Positions 31,495-43,288 of a stretch of DNA of 64,000 bases are shown piece by piece. Origin of the DNA: Cyclobacteriaceae bacterium (GTDB lineage Bacteria; Bacteroidota; Bacteroidia; Cytophagales; Cyclobacteriaceae); NCBI GenBank assembly GCA_028285445.1, contig JANQPQ010000016.1:62001-126000 (forward strand), in the 5' to 3' direction. The notes beneath the pieces were generated by a model. The model did not search any database. It had not been told where the DNA came from and worked only from the letters and a program-made list of their open reading frames with translations. Position 1 is the stretch's first letter; each line of letters opens with the position of its first letter. Made by a program: the position numbers and the translations under genes.

Positions 31495-31827
31495 CTAAGC
31501 TTCACCAATTGTACCCCCAAAATTAATTGGGAATTTTGGTGATTCCTCTGTCTTCTTTATCGGGCCGAAGGTCTCCTCATACTTAACGATGTTGTCACTC
31601 AGTGCATTGAGCAATCTCTTGGCATGCTCCGGGGTAATGACAATTCTGGATTTCACCTTTGCTTTTGGCACTCCTGGCATAAGTCGGATGAAGTCAATAA
31701 CAAATTCGCTGTTAGAGTGCGCTATCATTGCTAGATTGGCGTATACACCCTCGGCAATCTCCTCAGACAACTCAATATTTATCTGATTAGGTTGTGCCGC
31801 GTCCTTATCGTTTTTGTCTTCTGCCAT
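31495..31827 (-). CDS. DUF3467 protein linked to rpoC
   Basis: 110 residues. Core: GVYANLAMIAHSNSEFVIDF, IRLMPGVPKAKVKSRIVITP and EHAKRLLNALSDNIVKYEE, characteristic of the DUF3467 family common in Bacteroidota. No membrane segment or signal peptide; C-terminus ends in a flexible Pro/Gly-rich stretch. Starts 1 base after the rpoC stop, so it is made with RNA polymerase. The function is unknown. Confidence 0.9.
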   Translation of the reverse strand: MAEDKNDKDAAQPNQINIELSEEIAEGVYANLAMIAHSNSEFVIDFIRLMPGVPKAKVKSRIVITPEHAKRLLNALSDNIVKYEETFGPIKKTEESPKFPINFGGTIGEA

Positions 31828-31828
31828 T

Positions 31829-34800
31829 TTAGCTTACTTCGTCAGTTCCAACTTCCTCCTCGGCTTTATCCCTCGTGAACTCTTCCCTGGAAGCTACCAG
31901 TGCATCATACTCCTCCTGTGAACCTACAATTAGGTTTTGGAAGGTCCTTTGTCCGGTACCAGCTGGTATAAGGTGGCCAACGATCACGTTCTCTTTCAGT
32001 CCATTTAGGTAATCTCTCTTTCCTCTTATGGAAGCCTCGCTCAATACCTTGGTGGTTTCCTGAAACGACGCCGCAGAGATGAAGCTCTCTGTACCCAAAG
32101 AAGCCTGGGTAATACCCTGTAGTGTTGGCTTCGATACTGCGGGCTCTGCATCTCTCACTTCTACCAACTTCATATCCTTTCTTCTCAAGCTGGAATTCTC
32201 ATCTCTAAGTTTTCTTGAAGATATAATTTGTCCGGCTTTGAGCGACTCAGAATCTCCTGGTTCAACTACCACTTTCTTATCCAATATGGCATCGTTCTCT
32301 TCTCTAAATTGGAACTTATCCACAACCTGGCCAGTCAGGTAGTTTGTATCTCCCGGATCTTTGATTTCGACTTTCTGCATCATCTGGCTAACAATAGCCT
32401 CAATGTGCTTATCGTTGATCTTAACACCCTGTAGTCTATAAACTTCCTGGATCTCATTAACAAGATACTCTTGTACGGCTGTAGGCCCTTTAATTGCCAG
32501 AATATCCGCCGGAGTAATTGCTCCATCCGATAAGGCATATCCTGCTTTCACAAAATCATTATCCTGAACCAGGATGTGCTTACTCAACGGAACCAGGTAT
32601 CTCTTCTTAACACCATCTTTAGACTCGATAAAGATCTCTCTGTTTCCTCTTTTGATACCACCGTAGGTAACAACACCATCAATCTCACTAACTACTGCAG
32701 GATTTGAAGGGTTCCTTGCTTCGAACAATTCTGTTACTCTTGGAAGACCACCGGTAATATCGCGCGACTTACCCATTGTTCTAGGGATTTTCGCAAGCAC
32801 CTGACCAGGAATGATCTTATCACCAACTTCCACCACTAAGTGTGCTCCCACGGGCATGTTGTAAGACTTAGAATTCTTTGAAGACTCTACCGTAATAGCG
32901 GGGTTCTTAGTCTTATCCTTTGTGTCAATAATAACTTTCTCCCTGTGACCTGTCTGCTCATCCGATTCCTCTCTATAAGTAATCCCTTCTTCAATGGCAT
33001 CAAAGCTGATTTTACCATCCATTTCAGACATGATTACAGCATTATAAGGATCCCAGAAGCAAAGCTCATCTCCTTTCTCCACCTTATCCTTATCTTTCAC
33101 CTTCAAGAATGCCCCATAAGGAACGTGATTGGTCATCAATACACGCTTAGCCTTCTTATCTACAATTTTGATCTCTCCAGATCTTCCCATAACCACTTCA
33201 ACTTTCTCTCCATCCGCATTTTTGGTGGTTACAGTTCTGAGATCTTCGAATTCGATGGTTCCCGCAAACTTAGCCTGAATGGTAGCTTCAACAGCAATGT
33301 TAGAAGCAGTACCACCCACGTGGAATGTTCTGAGAGTAAGCTGCGTACCTGGCTCCCCAATTGATTGGGCTGCAATTACACCCACGGCCTCACCAGCTTC
33401 TGCCATTCTACCAGTAGCAAGGTTTCTACCGTAGCATTTCGCACAGCCGCCCTTCTTGGTTTCGCAAGTAAGTAACGATCTGATTTCAACTTCCTCAATA
33501 CTTGTTTCGTCAATTGCTTTCGCAATATCTTCGGTGATTTCGCCGCCAGAGGCAATAATCAATTCCTCCGAAAGAGGATCGAATATATCGTGTACGGAAA
33601 CTCGTCCTAGAATTCTCTCAGACAACGGCTCTACTACATCCTCATTATCCTTAAGGGCAGTAACTACGATTCCTCTTAGGGTACCGCAATCTTCCTCATT
33701 AATTACCAAATCCTGAGCTACATCTACCAGCCTTCTAGTCAGATATCCAGCATCGGCCGTCTTCAAGGCTGTATCCGCTAGTCCTTTCCTCGCACCGTGA
33801 GTTGAAATGAAGTACTCAATTACATCCAAACCTTCCTTAAAGTTGGATAGAATTGGGTTCTCGATAATCTCACCAACAGATCCTTGCAAGTTCTTTTGAG
33901 GCTTGGCCATCAATCCTCTCATACCACCCAACTGCCTAATCTGTTCTCTTGATCCTCTTGCACCAGAGTGCATCATCATATAGATTGAATTGAATCCTTG
34001 CTGATCCTCCTCAAGCTGCGTCATCAGGGCGTTAGTGATCTGAGAATTAATCCTGGTCCAAATATCAATTACCTGATTGTATCTCTCATTATCTGTAATA
34101 AGTCCCATCAGGTAATTGTTCCAAACTGCATCTACCTCACTTTTTGCCTGATCGACCAACTTGTTCTTAGCTTCGGGTATATTCACATCTCCCAAGGCCA
34201 TTGACAATCCGCCTTTATATGCAGATTGGAATCCAAGGTCTTTGATATCATCTAAGAACTGAGCAGTTCTTGAATTTCCAGATATTTTATAGACATCCGA
34301 AATAATCTTCTGAAGCTTCTTCTTGGTAAGCAGTTCATTCACAAATCCAACTTCTTCTGGCACGAACTGATTAAAAATTACTCGGCCCGCTACAGTTTCA
34401 ACTATCTCTTCATTCAACTCGTCATTCTCATCACGGGTTTTTACCTTCACCTTGATGTATGAGTGCTTATCTAGCAGTCCTTCATTCAAGGCGATGATTA
34501 CTTCTTCCGGGCTATAAAATGTCATGCCTTCACCAAGCATTTGATGTTTGTCTTTGCCCTTTTCTATGCTTCTTCTTCCTTTGGTGATATAGTAAAGCCC
34601 AAGTACCATATCCTGCGAAGGAACGGTGATTGGAGCACCATTGGCCGGGTTAAGAATATTGTGTGATGAAAGCATTAGTAATGAAGCTTCCAGAATTGCT
34701 TCGTGTCCCAACGGAACGTGTACAGCCATCTGGTCACCATCAAAGTCGGCGTTAAAAGCCGTACATACTAATGGGTGGATTTGGATGGCCTTACCTTCAA

Positions 34801-36166
34801 TAAGTTTCGGCTGGAATGCCTGAATACCCAATCTGTGAAGTGTTGGAGCCCTGTTAAGGAGAACGGGGTGTCCCTTCAGCACATTTTCCAGGATGTCCCA
34901 AACAACAGGATCTTTTCTGTCAACGATCTTCTTAGCTGACTTCACGGTCTTCACGATACCGCGCTCGATCAGTTTCCTGATAATGAACGGTTTGAATAAT
35001 TCTGCCGCCATGTCTTTTGGCAGCCCACATTCATGAAGCTTAAGTTCCGGGCCAACAACAATTACAGACCTTCCAGAGTAGTCAACTCTCTTTCCAAGTA
35101 GGTTTTGACGGAATCGACCTTGCTTACCTTTGAGCATATCACTCAAAGACTTCAGGGCTCTATTTCCATCAGATCTTACAGCGTTTACTTTTCTGGAGTT
35201 ATCGAAGAGTGAATCGACAGCTTCCTGAAGCATCCTCTTTTCATTCCTAAGAATTACTTCAGGTGCTTTGATGTCAATTAATCGCTTTAGTCTATTGTTT
35301 CTGATGATAACCCTTCTATAGAGATCATTCAAATCGGAAGTTGCAAACCTTCCACCATCAAGTGGAACCAGTGGCCGTAATTCCGGGGGAATGACTGGTA
35401 CCATTTTAATGATCATCCACTCAGGTCTATTGTCTACCCTGGTTTGCGCATCTCTGAAGGCTTCAACTACTCTCAGTCTTTTCAAGGCCTCGGCCTTTCT
35501 TTGCTGAGAAGTATCGGTTGCAGCCTGATGTCTCAGCTTGTAAGAGAGTTCGTCCAGTTTCAATCTTGATAGCAACATCTCAAGCGCTTCAGCACCCATC
35601 TTGGCGATGAACTTGTTAGGATCATCATCATCAAGTAACTGATTCTCTCTTGGCAGCTTATCAAGAATATCCAGGTACTCATCTTCTGTAAGGAAATCCA
35701 GATAGTTGATCTCATCTTCTTCCTTTATACCAGGCTGGATGACCACATATCTCTCGTAGTATATGATTTGATCAAGTTTCTTGGTAGGAAGACCAAGTAG
35801 GTATCCTATCTTATTTGGAAGTGAACGGAAATACCAAATATGAGCAACAGGCACAACGAGCTCAATGTGACCCATTCGTTCCCTTCTTACCTTCTTCTCG
35901 GTTACTTCAACTCCACATCTGTCACAAATGATACCCTTATATCGGATTCGCTTGTATTTTCCGCAATGGCATTCCCAATCCTTAACAGGACCAAAAATCC
36001 TTTCACAGAATAAGCCCCCCATTTCAGGCTTATATGTTCTGTAGTTAATTGTTTCAGGTTGAGTAACCTCGCCGTGAGAGCTTTCCAGTATTGACTCGGG
36101 TGAAGCCAAACTGATGGTTACTGTTGAGAAATCGGTATTGATCTTTTTATTCTTCCTGAATGACAT
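31829..36166 (-). CDS. rpoC: RNA polymerase beta' subunit
   Basis: 1445 residues. Catalytic subunit: the Mg2+-binding loop [13 protein letters not shown] is intact. The N-terminal zinc ribbon ([20 protein letters not shown]) and second zinc site ([13 protein letters not shown]) are present, as are the bridge/trigger region [16 protein letters not shown] and the late [15 protein letters not shown] end. Follows rpoB by 39 bases. Confidence 0.98.
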   Translation of the reverse strand: MSFRKNKKINTDFSTVTISLASPESILESSHGEVTQPETINYRTYKPEMGGLFCERIFGPVKDWECHCGKYKRIRYKGIICDRCGVEVTEKKVRRERMGHIELVVPVAHIWYFRSLPNKIGYLLGLPTKKLDQIIYYERYVVIQPGIKEEDEINYLDFLTEDEYLDILDKLPRENQLLDDDDPNKFIAKMGAEALEMLLSRLKLDELSYKLRHQAATDTSQQRKAEALKRLRVVEAFRDAQTRVDNRPEWMIIKMVPVIPPELRPLVPLDGGRFATSDLNDLYRRVIIRNNRLKRLIDIKAPEVILRNEKRMLQEAVDSLFDNSRKVNAVRSDGNRALKSLSDMLKGKQGRFRQNLLGKRVDYSGRSVIVVGPELKLHECGLPKDMAAELFKPFIIRKLIERGIVKTVKSAKKIVDRKDPVVWDILENVLKGHPVLLNRAPTLHRLGIQAFQPKLIEGKAIQIHPLVCTAFNADFDGDQMAVHVPLGHEAILEASLLMLSSHNILNPANGAPITVPSQDMVLGLYYITKGRRSIEKGKDKHQMLGEGMTFYSPEEVIIALNEGLLDKHSYIKVKVKTRDENDELNEEIVETVAGRVIFNQFVPEEVGFVNELLTKKKLQKIISDVYKISGNSRTAQFLDDIKDLGFQSAYKGGLSMALGDVNIPEAKNKLVDQAKSEVDAVWNNYLMGLITDNERYNQVIDIWTRINSQITNALMTQLEEDQQGFNSIYMMMHSGARGSREQIRQLGGMRGLMAKPQKNLQGSVGEIIENPILSNFKEGLDVIEYFISTHGARKGLADTALKTADAGYLTRRLVDVAQDLVINEEDCGTLRGIVVTALKDNEDVVEPLSERILGRVSVHDIFDPLSEELIIASGGEITEDIAKAIDETSIEEVEIRSLLTCETKKGGCAKCYGRNLATGRMAEAGEAVGVIAAQSIGEPGTQLTLRTFHVGGTASNIAVEATIQAKFAGTIEFEDLRTVTTKNADGEKVEVVMGRSGEIKIVDKKAKRVLMTNHVPYGAFLKVKDKDKVEKGDELCFWDPYNAVIMSEMDGKISFDAIEEGITYREESDEQTGHREKVIIDTKDKTKNPAITVESSKNSKSYNMPVGAHLVVEVGDKIIPGQVLAKIPRTMGKSRDITGGLPRVTELFEARNPSNPAVVSEIDGVVTYGGIKRGNREIFIESKDGVKKRYLVPLSKHILVQDNDFVKAGYALSDGAITPADILAIKGPTAVQEYLVNEIQEVYRLQGVKINDKHIEAIVSQMMQKVEIKDPGDTNYLTGQVVDKFQFREENDAILDKKVVVEPGDSESLKAGQIISSRKLRDENSSLRRKDMKLVEVRDAEPAVSKPTLQGITQASLGTESFISAASFQETTKVLSEASIRGKRDYLNGLKENVIVGHLIPAGTGQRTFQNLIVGSQEEYDALVASREEFTRDKAEEEVGTDEVS

Positions 36167-36205
36167 GTGCTAATAGCTTATGTATTATTAATAATGAGTC
36201 AATAG

Positions 36206-39200
36206 TTAGTCTAATGTGATTTCGAGTGCCAGGCCTCTCAATTCATGAATCAGTACGTTGAATGATTCAGGAATATTAGGTTTCGACATATTCTCTCCCT
36301 TCACAATCGATTCGTAGGCCTTTGCTCTACCAATTACATCATCTGATTTGATGGTAAGAATCTCTTGAAGTACGTGTGCCGCTCCAAAAGCTTCCAATGC
36401 CCAAACCTCCATCTCACCAAATCTCTGGCCACCAAACTGGGCTTTACCACCAAGTGGTTGCTGAGTAATCAATGAGTATGGTCCAATAGATCGGGCGTGC
36501 ATTTTATCATCCACCAGGTGACCTAGTTTCAACATATAAATTACCCCAACCGTTACAGGCTGATCGAACTTGCTACCAGTCAAACCATCATAAAGAGGAG
36601 TTCTACCAAACTCAGGCAGATTGGCTTCGGTGAGCTCTTTTGAAACTTCTTCAGTGGTAGCTCCATCAAAAATCGGAGTGGCATAGGTCTTGTCAAGCAC
36701 TAAGCCTGCCCATCCGAGAACCGTTTCATAGATCTGGCCAAGGTTCATCCTTGATGGTACACCTAGCGGGTTCAATACTATATCCACGGGAGTTCCGTCT
36801 TCAAGGAATGGCATGTCCTCATCACGAACGATTTTGGCTACCACACCCTTATTACCGTGTCGGCCAGCCATTTTATCTCCAACTTTAAGCTTACGCTTCT
36901 TAGCGATGTAAACCTTAGCCAGTTGAACTATACCAGCTGGGAGTTCGTCTCCAACTTCAAGTGTAAACCTCTCTCTCTTGAACTCTCCGGCAATCTCGTT
37001 CCGCTTAGCGTTGTAGTTCTTCACTAACTGCTCCATCAGGCGATTAGTCTTGGCATCAGTAGTCCACTTCGCCAAGTTTACATCCGCAATTAGGTTTACT
37101 TCCTCGGGAACGTTGTAGGTACTTTCATCCCTATAGATATTACTCTCAGGGAAGAGCTTCTGTTCTATATTCTTAGCAGAGAACTTGGTTCCTTTTGGAA
37201 TCAGTTCATCTCCGAACTTGTGACTTACACCTTCACTTACTTGACCACCGAGCAACTTGGAAAGTTTGTCGACCATTTCGCCTCTAATCGTAAGAAGGTC
37301 CTGGCTGTACCTAGACTTAAGTATTTCTACCTCTTTCTTCGACTTAGCTCTTAGATCTTTGTCCTTCTTGGGCCTTGAGAAAAGCTTAGTATCAATAACA
37401 ACACCCTTTAGCGAAGGAGGAGCTTTCAGTGAAGCATCCTTTACATCACCAGCTTTGTCTCCGAAGATTGCTCTTAGAAGTTTCTCTTCCGGGGTAGGAT
37501 CAGTTTCTCCTTTAGGAGTGATCTTACCGATAAGGATATCCCCCTCTCTTACCTCAGCTCCAATTCTAATGATGCCATTCTCGTCAAGATTCTTAACGGC
37601 CTCTTCACTAACGTTTGGTATCTCAGAAGTCAATTCCTCTTCTCCACGTTTGGTATCTCTAACTTCCAATTCAAATTCTTCAATATGGATAGAAGTGAAG
37701 ATGTCGTCACGGACAACTTTCTCAGAGATTACAATCGCATCCTCAAAGTTATATCCTTGCCAAGGCATGAATGCAACCATTAGGTTGCGGCCAAGGGCCA
37801 ACTCGCCTTCTTTGGTGGCATAACCCTCACAGATTGGTTGACCTTTCGATACCGAGTCGCCTTTCTTTACAATAGGCTTAATATTCACACAAGTATCTTG
37901 ATTCGTCCTTCTGAACTTAACAAGATTGTATGTTTTCATGTCGTTATTGAAACTAATGCGACTGTCGTCATCACTTAGTTCGTACCTAATAACGATTTTG
38001 GTTGCATCTACAAATTCTACAACACCCTTGTCTTCAGCTACCATCAATGCACGAGAATCTCTTGCTACTCTATCCTCCAAGCCAGTTCCAACAATTGGGG
38101 CTTGAGGCTGAAGCAAAGGAACAGCCTGCCGCTGCATATTCGAGCCCATCAATGCCCGGTTAGCATCATCATGCTCCAGGAATGGAATTAGCGATGCCGC
38201 AACTGATACAATCTGATTAGGAGCAATATCCATATAGGAAACATCCTTGGGCTCCACTACCGGAAAGTCACCTTCGTATCTGGCCTTAACTCTTGGATTA
38301 ACGTACTTGCCATTATCCTTAATAGGAGCATTGGCCTGTGCAATGTTATGGGTGTCTTCCTCCTCCGCTGTCAAGTACAATACGTCCTTAGAAACTGTCC
38401 CTTTCTCCACCTTTCTGTATGGGGTTTCGATGAATCCCATATGGTTCACTTTCGCATGAACGCAAAGTGAGGAAATCAAACCAATGTTTGGTCCTTCCGG
38501 AGTCTCAATAGTACAAAGTCTACCGTAGTGTGTATAGTGAACATCACGAACTTCAAACCCGGCTCTTTCTCTGGATAAACCTCCTGGCCCGAGCGCTGAC
38601 ATTCTTCTCTTATGAGTAACCTCAGCCAATGGGTTTGTTTGATCCATGAACTGAGAAAGCTGGTTAGTTCCGAAGAAGGAGTTGATAACAGAAGAAAGTG
38701 TTCTGGCGTTGATCAGATCAACAGGTTTAAACTCTTCGTTATCTCGAACGTTCATTCGCTCCTTGATGGTTCTGGCCATTCTAGCAAGGCCAACTCCAAA
38801 TTGAGTATAAAGCTGCTCCCCTACCGTTCTAACTCTTCTGTTACTCAGGTGGTCAATGTCATCAACAACAGCCTTCGCATTAATTAAACCGATGAGGTAC
38901 TTAACGATGAGGATTATATCTTCCTTGGTTAGTACTCTCTGTTCGAAATCAACATCGATGTTGAGCTTTCTATTTATTCTATATCTTCCAACTTCACCCA
39001 GATCATAACGCTTGTCACTAAAGAACAGGCTTTGGATAATATCCCTTGCTGTTTGCTCATCGGGAGCCTCAGTATTTCTTAGTTGTCTGTAGATCTGCTC
39101 AACCGCCTCTTTTTCAGAATTAGAGTTATCCTTAGAAAGGGTATTGAAGATGATGTTATAATCGGTAATGTTCACATCTTCCCTGTGAAGAATAATGGCC

Positions 39201-40072
39201 TTGGTATCTGATTCAAGAATTGTCTCAACATCTTCTTCAGTCAAGATAGAATCTCTCTCGAGCAGTACTTCATTCCTATCAATCGATACAACCTCTCCAG
39301 TATCCTCATCCACAAAGTCCTCAGTCCAGGTTTTCAAAACCCTCGCTGCCAACTTTCTACCCACGGCTTTCTTAAGTTTGGCCTTCGAGGTCTCTACTTC
39401 CTCTGAAAGTCCGAAAAGGTCGAGAATATCTTTGTCTGTACCGTACCCTATCGCTCTGAGCAGAGTTGTAACTGGAAACTTCTTCTTCCTATCGATGTAG
39501 GAATACATCACATTGTTCACGTCGGTTGCAAACTCAATCCACGATCCTTTGAAAGGAATAATCCTCGCAGAATAGAGCTTGGTTCCGTTGGTGTGTTTGC
39601 TTTGAGCGAAGAAAACACCAGGAGAACGGTGAAGTTGTGAGACTATAACTCTCTCAGCTCCGTTTATAATAAAGGAGCCCTTCTCAGTCATATAAGGGAT
39701 GTTCCCAAGGAACACCTCTTGCTCAATCGTCTCGAAATCTTCGTTGTCCTCGTCGTTACATGACAATCGCAACTTGGCCTTTAAAGGCACAGAATAGGTC
39801 AGTCCCCGGTCGATGCATTCATCAACATTGTACTTAGGGGGGTCGATCATATAATCGATAAACTCCAATACGAAGTTCTCACGAGAATCAGTTATAGGGA
39901 AATTCTCAGAGAAAACTTTGTATAGTCCTTCCTGTGACCTTCTCTCCGCAGGGGTATCAATTTGGATAAAGTCCCTGAACGACCGCAACTGGACATCGAG
40001 AAAATCTGGGTAGTCTAGTACTGACTTAATTGAGGAGAAACTTATCCTCTCAGATTGTTTTTTAGTAGCCAA
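36206..40072 (-). CDS. rpoB: RNA polymerase beta subunit, TTG start
   Basis: 1288 residues. The rifampicin region reads [40 protein letters not shown], i.e. wild-type residues at the common resistance sites. Other motifs: [34 protein letters not shown] and the C-terminal [20 protein letters not shown]. The start codon is TTG at 40072 (reading [16 protein letters not shown]): the reading frame has a TAA 12 bases earlier and no ATG near, and the first residues match the family. Preceded by two hairpins after rplL. Confidence 0.97.
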   Translation of the reverse strand: MATKKQSERISFSSIKSVLDYPDFLDVQLRSFRDFIQIDTPAERRSQEGLYKVFSENFPITDSRENFVLEFIDYMIDPPKYNVDECIDRGLTYSVPLKAKLRLSCNDEDNEDFETIEQEVFLGNIPYMTEKGSFIINGAERVIVSQLHRSPGVFFAQSKHTNGTKLYSARIIPFKGSWIEFATDVNNVMYSYIDRKKKFPVTTLLRAIGYGTDKDILDLFGLSEEVETSKAKLKKAVGRKLAARVLKTWTEDFVDEDTGEVVSIDRNEVLLERDSILTEEDVETILESDTKAIILHREDVNITDYNIIFNTLSKDNSNSEKEAVEQIYRQLRNTEAPDEQTARDIIQSLFFSDKRYDLGEVGRYRINRKLNIDVDFEQRVLTKEDIILIVKYLIGLINAKAVVDDIDHLSNRRVRTVGEQLYTQFGVGLARMARTIKERMNVRDNEEFKPVDLINARTLSSVINSFFGTNQLSQFMDQTNPLAEVTHKRRMSALGPGGLSRERAGFEVRDVHYTHYGRLCTIETPEGPNIGLISSLCVHAKVNHMGFIETPYRKVEKGTVSKDVLYLTAEEEDTHNIAQANAPIKDNGKYVNPRVKARYEGDFPVVEPKDVSYMDIAPNQIVSVAASLIPFLEHDDANRALMGSNMQRQAVPLLQPQAPIVGTGLEDRVARDSRALMVAEDKGVVEFVDATKIVIRYELSDDDSRISFNNDMKTYNLVKFRRTNQDTCVNIKPIVKKGDSVSKGQPICEGYATKEGELALGRNLMVAFMPWQGYNFEDAIVISEKVVRDDIFTSIHIEEFELEVRDTKRGEEELTSEIPNVSEEAVKNLDENGIIRIGAEVREGDILIGKITPKGETDPTPEEKLLRAIFGDKAGDVKDASLKAPPSLKGVVIDTKLFSRPKKDKDLRAKSKKEVEILKSRYSQDLLTIRGEMVDKLSKLLGGQVSEGVSHKFGDELIPKGTKFSAKNIEQKLFPESNIYRDESTYNVPEEVNLIADVNLAKWTTDAKTNRLMEQLVKNYNAKRNEIAGEFKRERFTLEVGDELPAGIVQLAKVYIAKKRKLKVGDKMAGRHGNKGVVAKIVRDEDMPFLEDGTPVDIVLNPLGVPSRMNLGQIYETVLGWAGLVLDKTYATPIFDGATTEEVSKELTEANLPEFGRTPLYDGLTGSKFDQPVTVGVIYMLKLGHLVDDKMHARSIGPYSLITQQPLGGKAQFGGQRFGEMEVWALEAFGAAHVLQEILTIKSDDVIGRAKAYESIVKGENMSKPNIPESFNVLIHELRGLALEITLD

Positions 40073-40143
40073 GGCTATATTGATTTATAAGTTTCAAATT
40101 CTAAGAACAAAGTAATAAAGTGAAGTAGCTACAAACAGCAAAA

Positions 40144-40175
40144 GACCCCAACTGAATTAGGGCCTAACTGGAGTC
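40144..40175 (-). promoter_or_regulatory. Hairpin in the rplL-rpoB spacer (attenuator or processing site)
   Basis: A 32-base imperfect inverted repeat: outer arms GACCCCA/TGGAGTC with one G-T pair, and an inner perfect TTAGG/CCTAA arm. On the minus strand it is followed by TTTTGCTGTTTG. It sits at the place where E. coli has an attenuator and an RNase III site that set the rpoBC:rplJL ratio. The role here is inferred. Confidence 0.6.
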
Positions 40176-40176
40176 A

Positions 40177-40195
40177 GACGATTAACCTAATCGTC
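40177..40195 (-). promoter_or_regulatory. Second hairpin right after the rplL stop
   Basis: A perfect 8-bp stem GACGATTA/TAATCGTC with a 3-base loop, 7 bases past the rplL stop and one base before the larger hairpin. With it, this forms a tandem structure in the rplL-rpoB spacer. Confidence 0.65.
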
Positions 40196-40201
40196 AAAAG
40201 C

Positions 40202-40588
40202 CTACTTTAATTCTACTTCGGCTCCTGCTTCTTCAAGCTGCTTCTTGATGCCTTCGGCTTCATCCTTAGGCAAACCTTCCTTAAGTGGCTTTGGTGCTGA
40301 GTCTACAATTTCCTTAGCTTCCTTCAGCCCCAGACCTGTAAGGTCTTTAACCAGCTTCACCACCTGAAGTTTTGCTCCACCTGGAGATGTCAAAATTACA
40401 TCAAAAGCAGTTTTTTCTTCGGCTCCACCGGCTTCGCCACCACCACCAGCACCACCAGCTACCATTACTGGAGCGGCTGCAGCAGCAGGCTCAATACCAT
40501 ACTCGTCCTTTAAGATTTCAGCTAGCTCATTCACCTCTTTTACTGAGAGGTTAACCAACTGATCTGCAAATGCTTTCAAATCTGCCAT
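40202..40588 (-). CDS. rplL: Ribosomal protein L7/L12
   Basis: 128 residues. Stalk protein that recruits translation GTPases. N-terminal dimerisation helices, Ala/Gly-rich hinge ([20 protein letters not shown]) and C-terminal domain ([40 protein letters not shown]). Confidence 0.98.
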   Translation of the reverse strand: MADLKAFADQLVNLSVKEVNELAEILKDEYGIEPAAAAAPVMVAGGAGGGGEAGGAEEKTAFDVILTSPGGAKLQVVKLVKDLTGLGLKEAKEIVDSAPKPLKEGLPKDEAEGIKKQLEEAGAEVELK

Positions 40589-40621
40589 TATTGTCTAAAG
40601 TTTAAAAGATTAGTTACTGAT

Positions 40622-41158
40622 TTATTGTTCTTCGCGATCTGCTAGTGTCTTTATTACTCCAGATAGTTTGTTCTCCCCACTTTGCAGTGCAGAAATAACA
40701 TTTTTCGCTGGTGACTGTAACAGACCAATAATTTCTCCTATAAGTTCGTTTTTCGACTTAAGCTCACTTAAGCCATTTAGATGTTCTTCTCCAATATATA
40801 TGTCCGAATCAACACAGGCCCCTTTGAAATAAGGCTTGCCTTCGGGAGAAGTCTTCCTATACTTCTTGATTACCTTGGCTGGGGTATTAGCAACCTCAGC
40901 CGAGAACATAATTCCAGTAGTGCCTTTAAGCACTGTGTCATTTAGTTCGGAGTAATCGTTATCTAGCTTTTCGAGAGCCTTAGTAATCAGCGTATTTTTA
41001 TACACCTTGTACTCTACTCCTTCATTAAAGCAAAGCCTTCTAAAATCATTGATTTCTGCAACGGTTAATCCTGATGCATCACAGAAGTAATAGTTATTGT
41101 TACTATTGAACTTCTCCGAAAGTTCTTCAATGATATTTGCTTTTTCTTCTCTTGTCAT
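40622..41158 (-). CDS. rplJ: Ribosomal protein L10
   Basis: 178 residues. Base of the L12 stalk. Motifs: EKANIIEELSEKFNSNNNYY, FCDASGLTVAEINDFRR, and the C-terminal helix that binds L12 dimers (NVISALQSGENKLSGVIKTL). Only 9 bases separate it from rplA, so no long L10-binding leader like that of E. coli lies in front of it. Confidence 0.97.
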   Translation of the reverse strand: MTREEKANIIEELSEKFNSNNNYYFCDASGLTVAEINDFRRLCFNEGVEYKVYKNTLITKALEKLDNDYSELNDTVLKGTTGIMFSAEVANTPAKVIKKYRKTSPEGKPYFKGACVDSDIYIGEEHLNGLSELKSKNELIGEIIGLLQSPAKNVISALQSGENKLSGVIKTLADREEQ

Positions 41159-41167
41159 GACTCTTAC

Positions 41168-41860
41168 TTAAGCAATTGAACCTTGATCTATGCTTATGCC
41201 AGGACCCATGGTACTGGACATGCTAACGGATTTCATATATGTGCCTTTAGCAGAAGACGGCTTCAACTTGTTAACAGTATTAAGCAACTCCTTTGCGTTG
41301 TCGGCAATCTGTTCCTGAGAGAACGACACTCTCCCAATGCTGGCGTGAATGATTCCTGTCTTATCAACCTTGAAATCTATTTTTCCACCCTTAACTTCTT
41401 TTACCGCCTTGGCTATATCGTCTGTAACTGTCCCTGATTTGGGATTTGGCATGAGACCTCTAGGGCCAAGTACCCTACCCAACTTACCAACCTTCGCCAT
41501 TACTGCGGGTTGAGTCACAATTACATCAATATCTGTCCAGCCTCCCTCAATTTTCTTGATGAATTCATCAAGCCCAACAAAGTCAGCTCCGGCCTCTTTA
41601 GCATCTGCCTCTTTCTCAGGGGTTACTAATGCTAATACCTTCATCTCTTTTCCAGTGCCGTGCGGCAGTGCAACAACACCTCTTACCATTTGATCTGCCT
41701 TTCTTGGATCAACTCCTAGCCTAATGGCCAAATCTACAGAGGCATCGAACTTGGTAAAGGTTACATCCTTCACAAGTTGTGAAGCCTCCTCAACCGAGTA
41801 CTCCTGTTCGGGATCGTATTTCGCTCGGACTTCTTTATTGTTTTTTGTGATCTTTGCCAT
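41168..41860 (-). CDS. rplA: Ribosomal protein L1
   Basis: 230 residues from the ATG at 41860 ([20 protein letters not shown]). The frame is open to 41887, but that region overlaps rplK and does not match. L1 stalk protein, also an autogenous repressor in other bacteria. Motifs: [40 protein letters not shown]. Confidence 0.97.
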   Translation of the reverse strand: MAKITKNNKEVRAKYDPEQEYSVEEASQLVKDVTFTKFDASVDLAIRLGVDPRKADQMVRGVVALPHGTGKEMKVLALVTPEKEADAKEAGADFVGLDEFIKKIEGGWTDIDVIVTQPAVMAKVGKLGRVLGPRGLMPNPKSGTVTDDIAKAVKEVKGGKIDFKVDKTGIIHASIGRVSFSQEQIADNAKELLNTVNKLKPSSAKGTYMKSVSMSSTMGPGISIDQGSIA

Positions 41861-41864
41861 CTTA

Positions 41865-42308
41865 TTAGTTATCCCAAGGTGCAACACCTGTTACATTTAT
41901 GCCCATACTCCTTGCCGTACCAGCTACCATTTTCATTGCAGATTCTATAGTAAAGGCATTAAGATCCTGCATCTTAGTCTCGCCGATTTCCTTGCACTGA
42001 TCCCAAGTAATGGTACCAACCTTATTTCTGTTTGGCTCAGCTGAGCCCTTCTTGAGCTTTGCAGCTTTCAAAATTAGAACTGGAGCTGGAGGGGTCTTTA
42101 TTATAAAGTCAAAAGACTTGTCCTTATATATACTAATTACAACCGGCAGGAGTGTTCCTTGCTTATCTTGAGTTCTGGCGTTGAATTGCTTACAGAACTC
42201 CATAATGTTCAATCCCTTACTACCTAGTGCAGGGCCAACCGGTGGTGAGGGATTCGCGGCCCCCGCCATTATTTGTAATTTTAAATAGCCTTCAATTTCC
42301 TTAGCCAT
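41865..42308 (-). CDS. rplK: Ribosomal protein L11
   Basis: 147 residues. GTPase-centre protein and sensor for RelA. Motifs: [20 protein letters not shown] and [10 protein letters not shown] at the C-terminus, with the family Pro residues in place. Confidence 0.98.
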   Translation of the reverse strand: MAKEIEGYLKLQIMAGAANPSPPVGPALGSKGLNIMEFCKQFNARTQDKQGTLLPVVISIYKDKSFDFIIKTPPAPVLILKAAKLKKGSAEPNRNKVGTITWDQCKEIGETKMQDLNAFTIESAMKMVAGTARSMGINVTGVAPWDN

Positions 42309-42310
42309 TG

Positions 42311-42868
42311 CTAATCTTCTTTTTCGACTTGCATATAGTTTAACTCAACTGGTGTATTCCTTCCGAATATTTTCACCATCACATTGAGTTTCTTTCTTTC
42401 TTCAAAAACCTCCTCTACGGTGCCGGTGAACCCGCTGAAAGGTCCGTCCATCACCTTAACTGATTCGCCCACGATGTACGGCCGATCCAGTTGTTCCTCC
42501 ATCTCGTCTACCTCATCAACTTTTCCGAGAATTCTATTCACCTCGGTTTGTCTTAAGGCCACTGGTTCCTTTGAGGTGCTGGTACTGTTTGCACCAAGAA
42601 ATCCAATTACTCCTGGGATGCTTGTTACCACGTGCTTAGCTTCACCGTGATCTAAATTGGCCTGCACCAAAACATATCCAGGAAAGAAATTCCTTTCTCT
42701 CACCCTCTTCTTCCCGTTCCTCATTTCATACACCTTCTCAGAAGGGATCAAAACCTGAGGAATAAAATCTTTCAAGTTCTCTCTATCAACCTCTGACTCC
42801 AAGTAGGTTTTCACCTTCTTCTCCTGCCCGCTCAACACCCGAATTACGTACCATTTTAGTTCGCTCAT
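42311..42868 (-). CDS. nusG: Transcription termination/antitermination factor NusG
   Basis: 185 residues. NGN domain ([40 protein letters not shown]) and C-terminal KOW domain ([20 protein letters not shown]). Couples RNA polymerase to ribosomes or Rho. Starts 18 bases after secE. Confidence 0.98.
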   Translation of the reverse strand: MSELKWYVIRVLSGQEKKVKTYLESEVDRENLKDFIPQVLIPSEKVYEMRNGKKRVRERNFFPGYVLVQANLDHGEAKHVVTSIPGVIGFLGANSTSTSKEPVALRQTEVNRILGKVDEVDEMEEQLDRPYIVGESVKVMDGPFSGFTGTVEEVFEERKKLNVMVKIFGRNTPVELNYMQVEKED

Positions 42869-42886
42869 GACTTTCTCTTCAATTGT

Positions 42887-43078
42887 TTAGAATTCGGCAT
42901 AAAACCACTCTAAGGCGTTTTCAAACGCCAAATCAAAGAGTCCAATCATCAATGCAAAAATTAATGAAGCAACCAAAACGAGGATCGAACTATTTTGAAG
43001 ATCCCTGTACTTTGGCCAGGAAACTTTGTTCTTCATTTCGTCGACTGAATCGGTTATAAATTTCTTTACTTTTTGCAT
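42887..43078 (-). CDS. secE: Protein translocase subunit SecE
   Basis: 63 residues from the ATG at 43078 (MQKVKKFITDSVDEMKNKVS, then WPKYRDLQNSSILVLVASLI). One amphipathic helix and one membrane helix, the minimal SecE. The open frame to 43105 runs into tRNA-Trp and is not coding. It lies 21 bases after the tRNA. Confidence 0.95.
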   Translation of the reverse strand: MQKVKKFITDSVDEMKNKVSWPKYRDLQNSSILVLVASLIFALMIGLFDLAFENALEWFYAEF

Positions 43079-43102
43079 CCTACAACTCCAATTTTTTACT
43101 GG

Positions 43103-43175
<73 letters not shown>

Positions 43176-43199
43176 AAAGAAGCAGCCCAAAATGGACTG

Positions 43200-43231
43200 C
43201 AAAGGTATTACTATTTCGACTATAACACAAA
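43200..43231 (-). promoter_or_regulatory. Promoter of the tRNA-Trp-secE-nusG-rplKAJL-rpoBC operon
   Basis: CAAAGGTA (43200-43207; TACCTTTG) and CAAA (43228-43231; TTTG) on the plus strand, spaced by 20 bases, 25 bases before the tRNA. A full match to the Bacteroidota form. Its -33 element lies inside the hairpin that follows tuf. Confidence 0.8.
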
Positions 43232-43267
43232 CGCGCTTCATAATTTTTTACGAAACGCGCCTTGTGT
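43225..43267 (-). terminator. Long hairpin after tuf
   Basis: An imperfect stem of about 15 bp with several G-T pairs and one bulge (ACACAAGGCGCGTTTC pairing with GAAGCGCGTTTGTGT, 12-base A/T loop), 22 bases past the tuf stop. There is no T-run after it, so it may be a weak terminator or processing site. Confidence 0.5.
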
Positions 43268-43288
43268 TTTTTATTTGTTTTTAGGAAA

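Noticed and set aside
40080..40120. A possible rpoB promoter with TTACTTTG as the -7
   Set aside because: The second base does not fit TAnnTTTG, and the nearest TTTG copies are 16 and 23 bases away.
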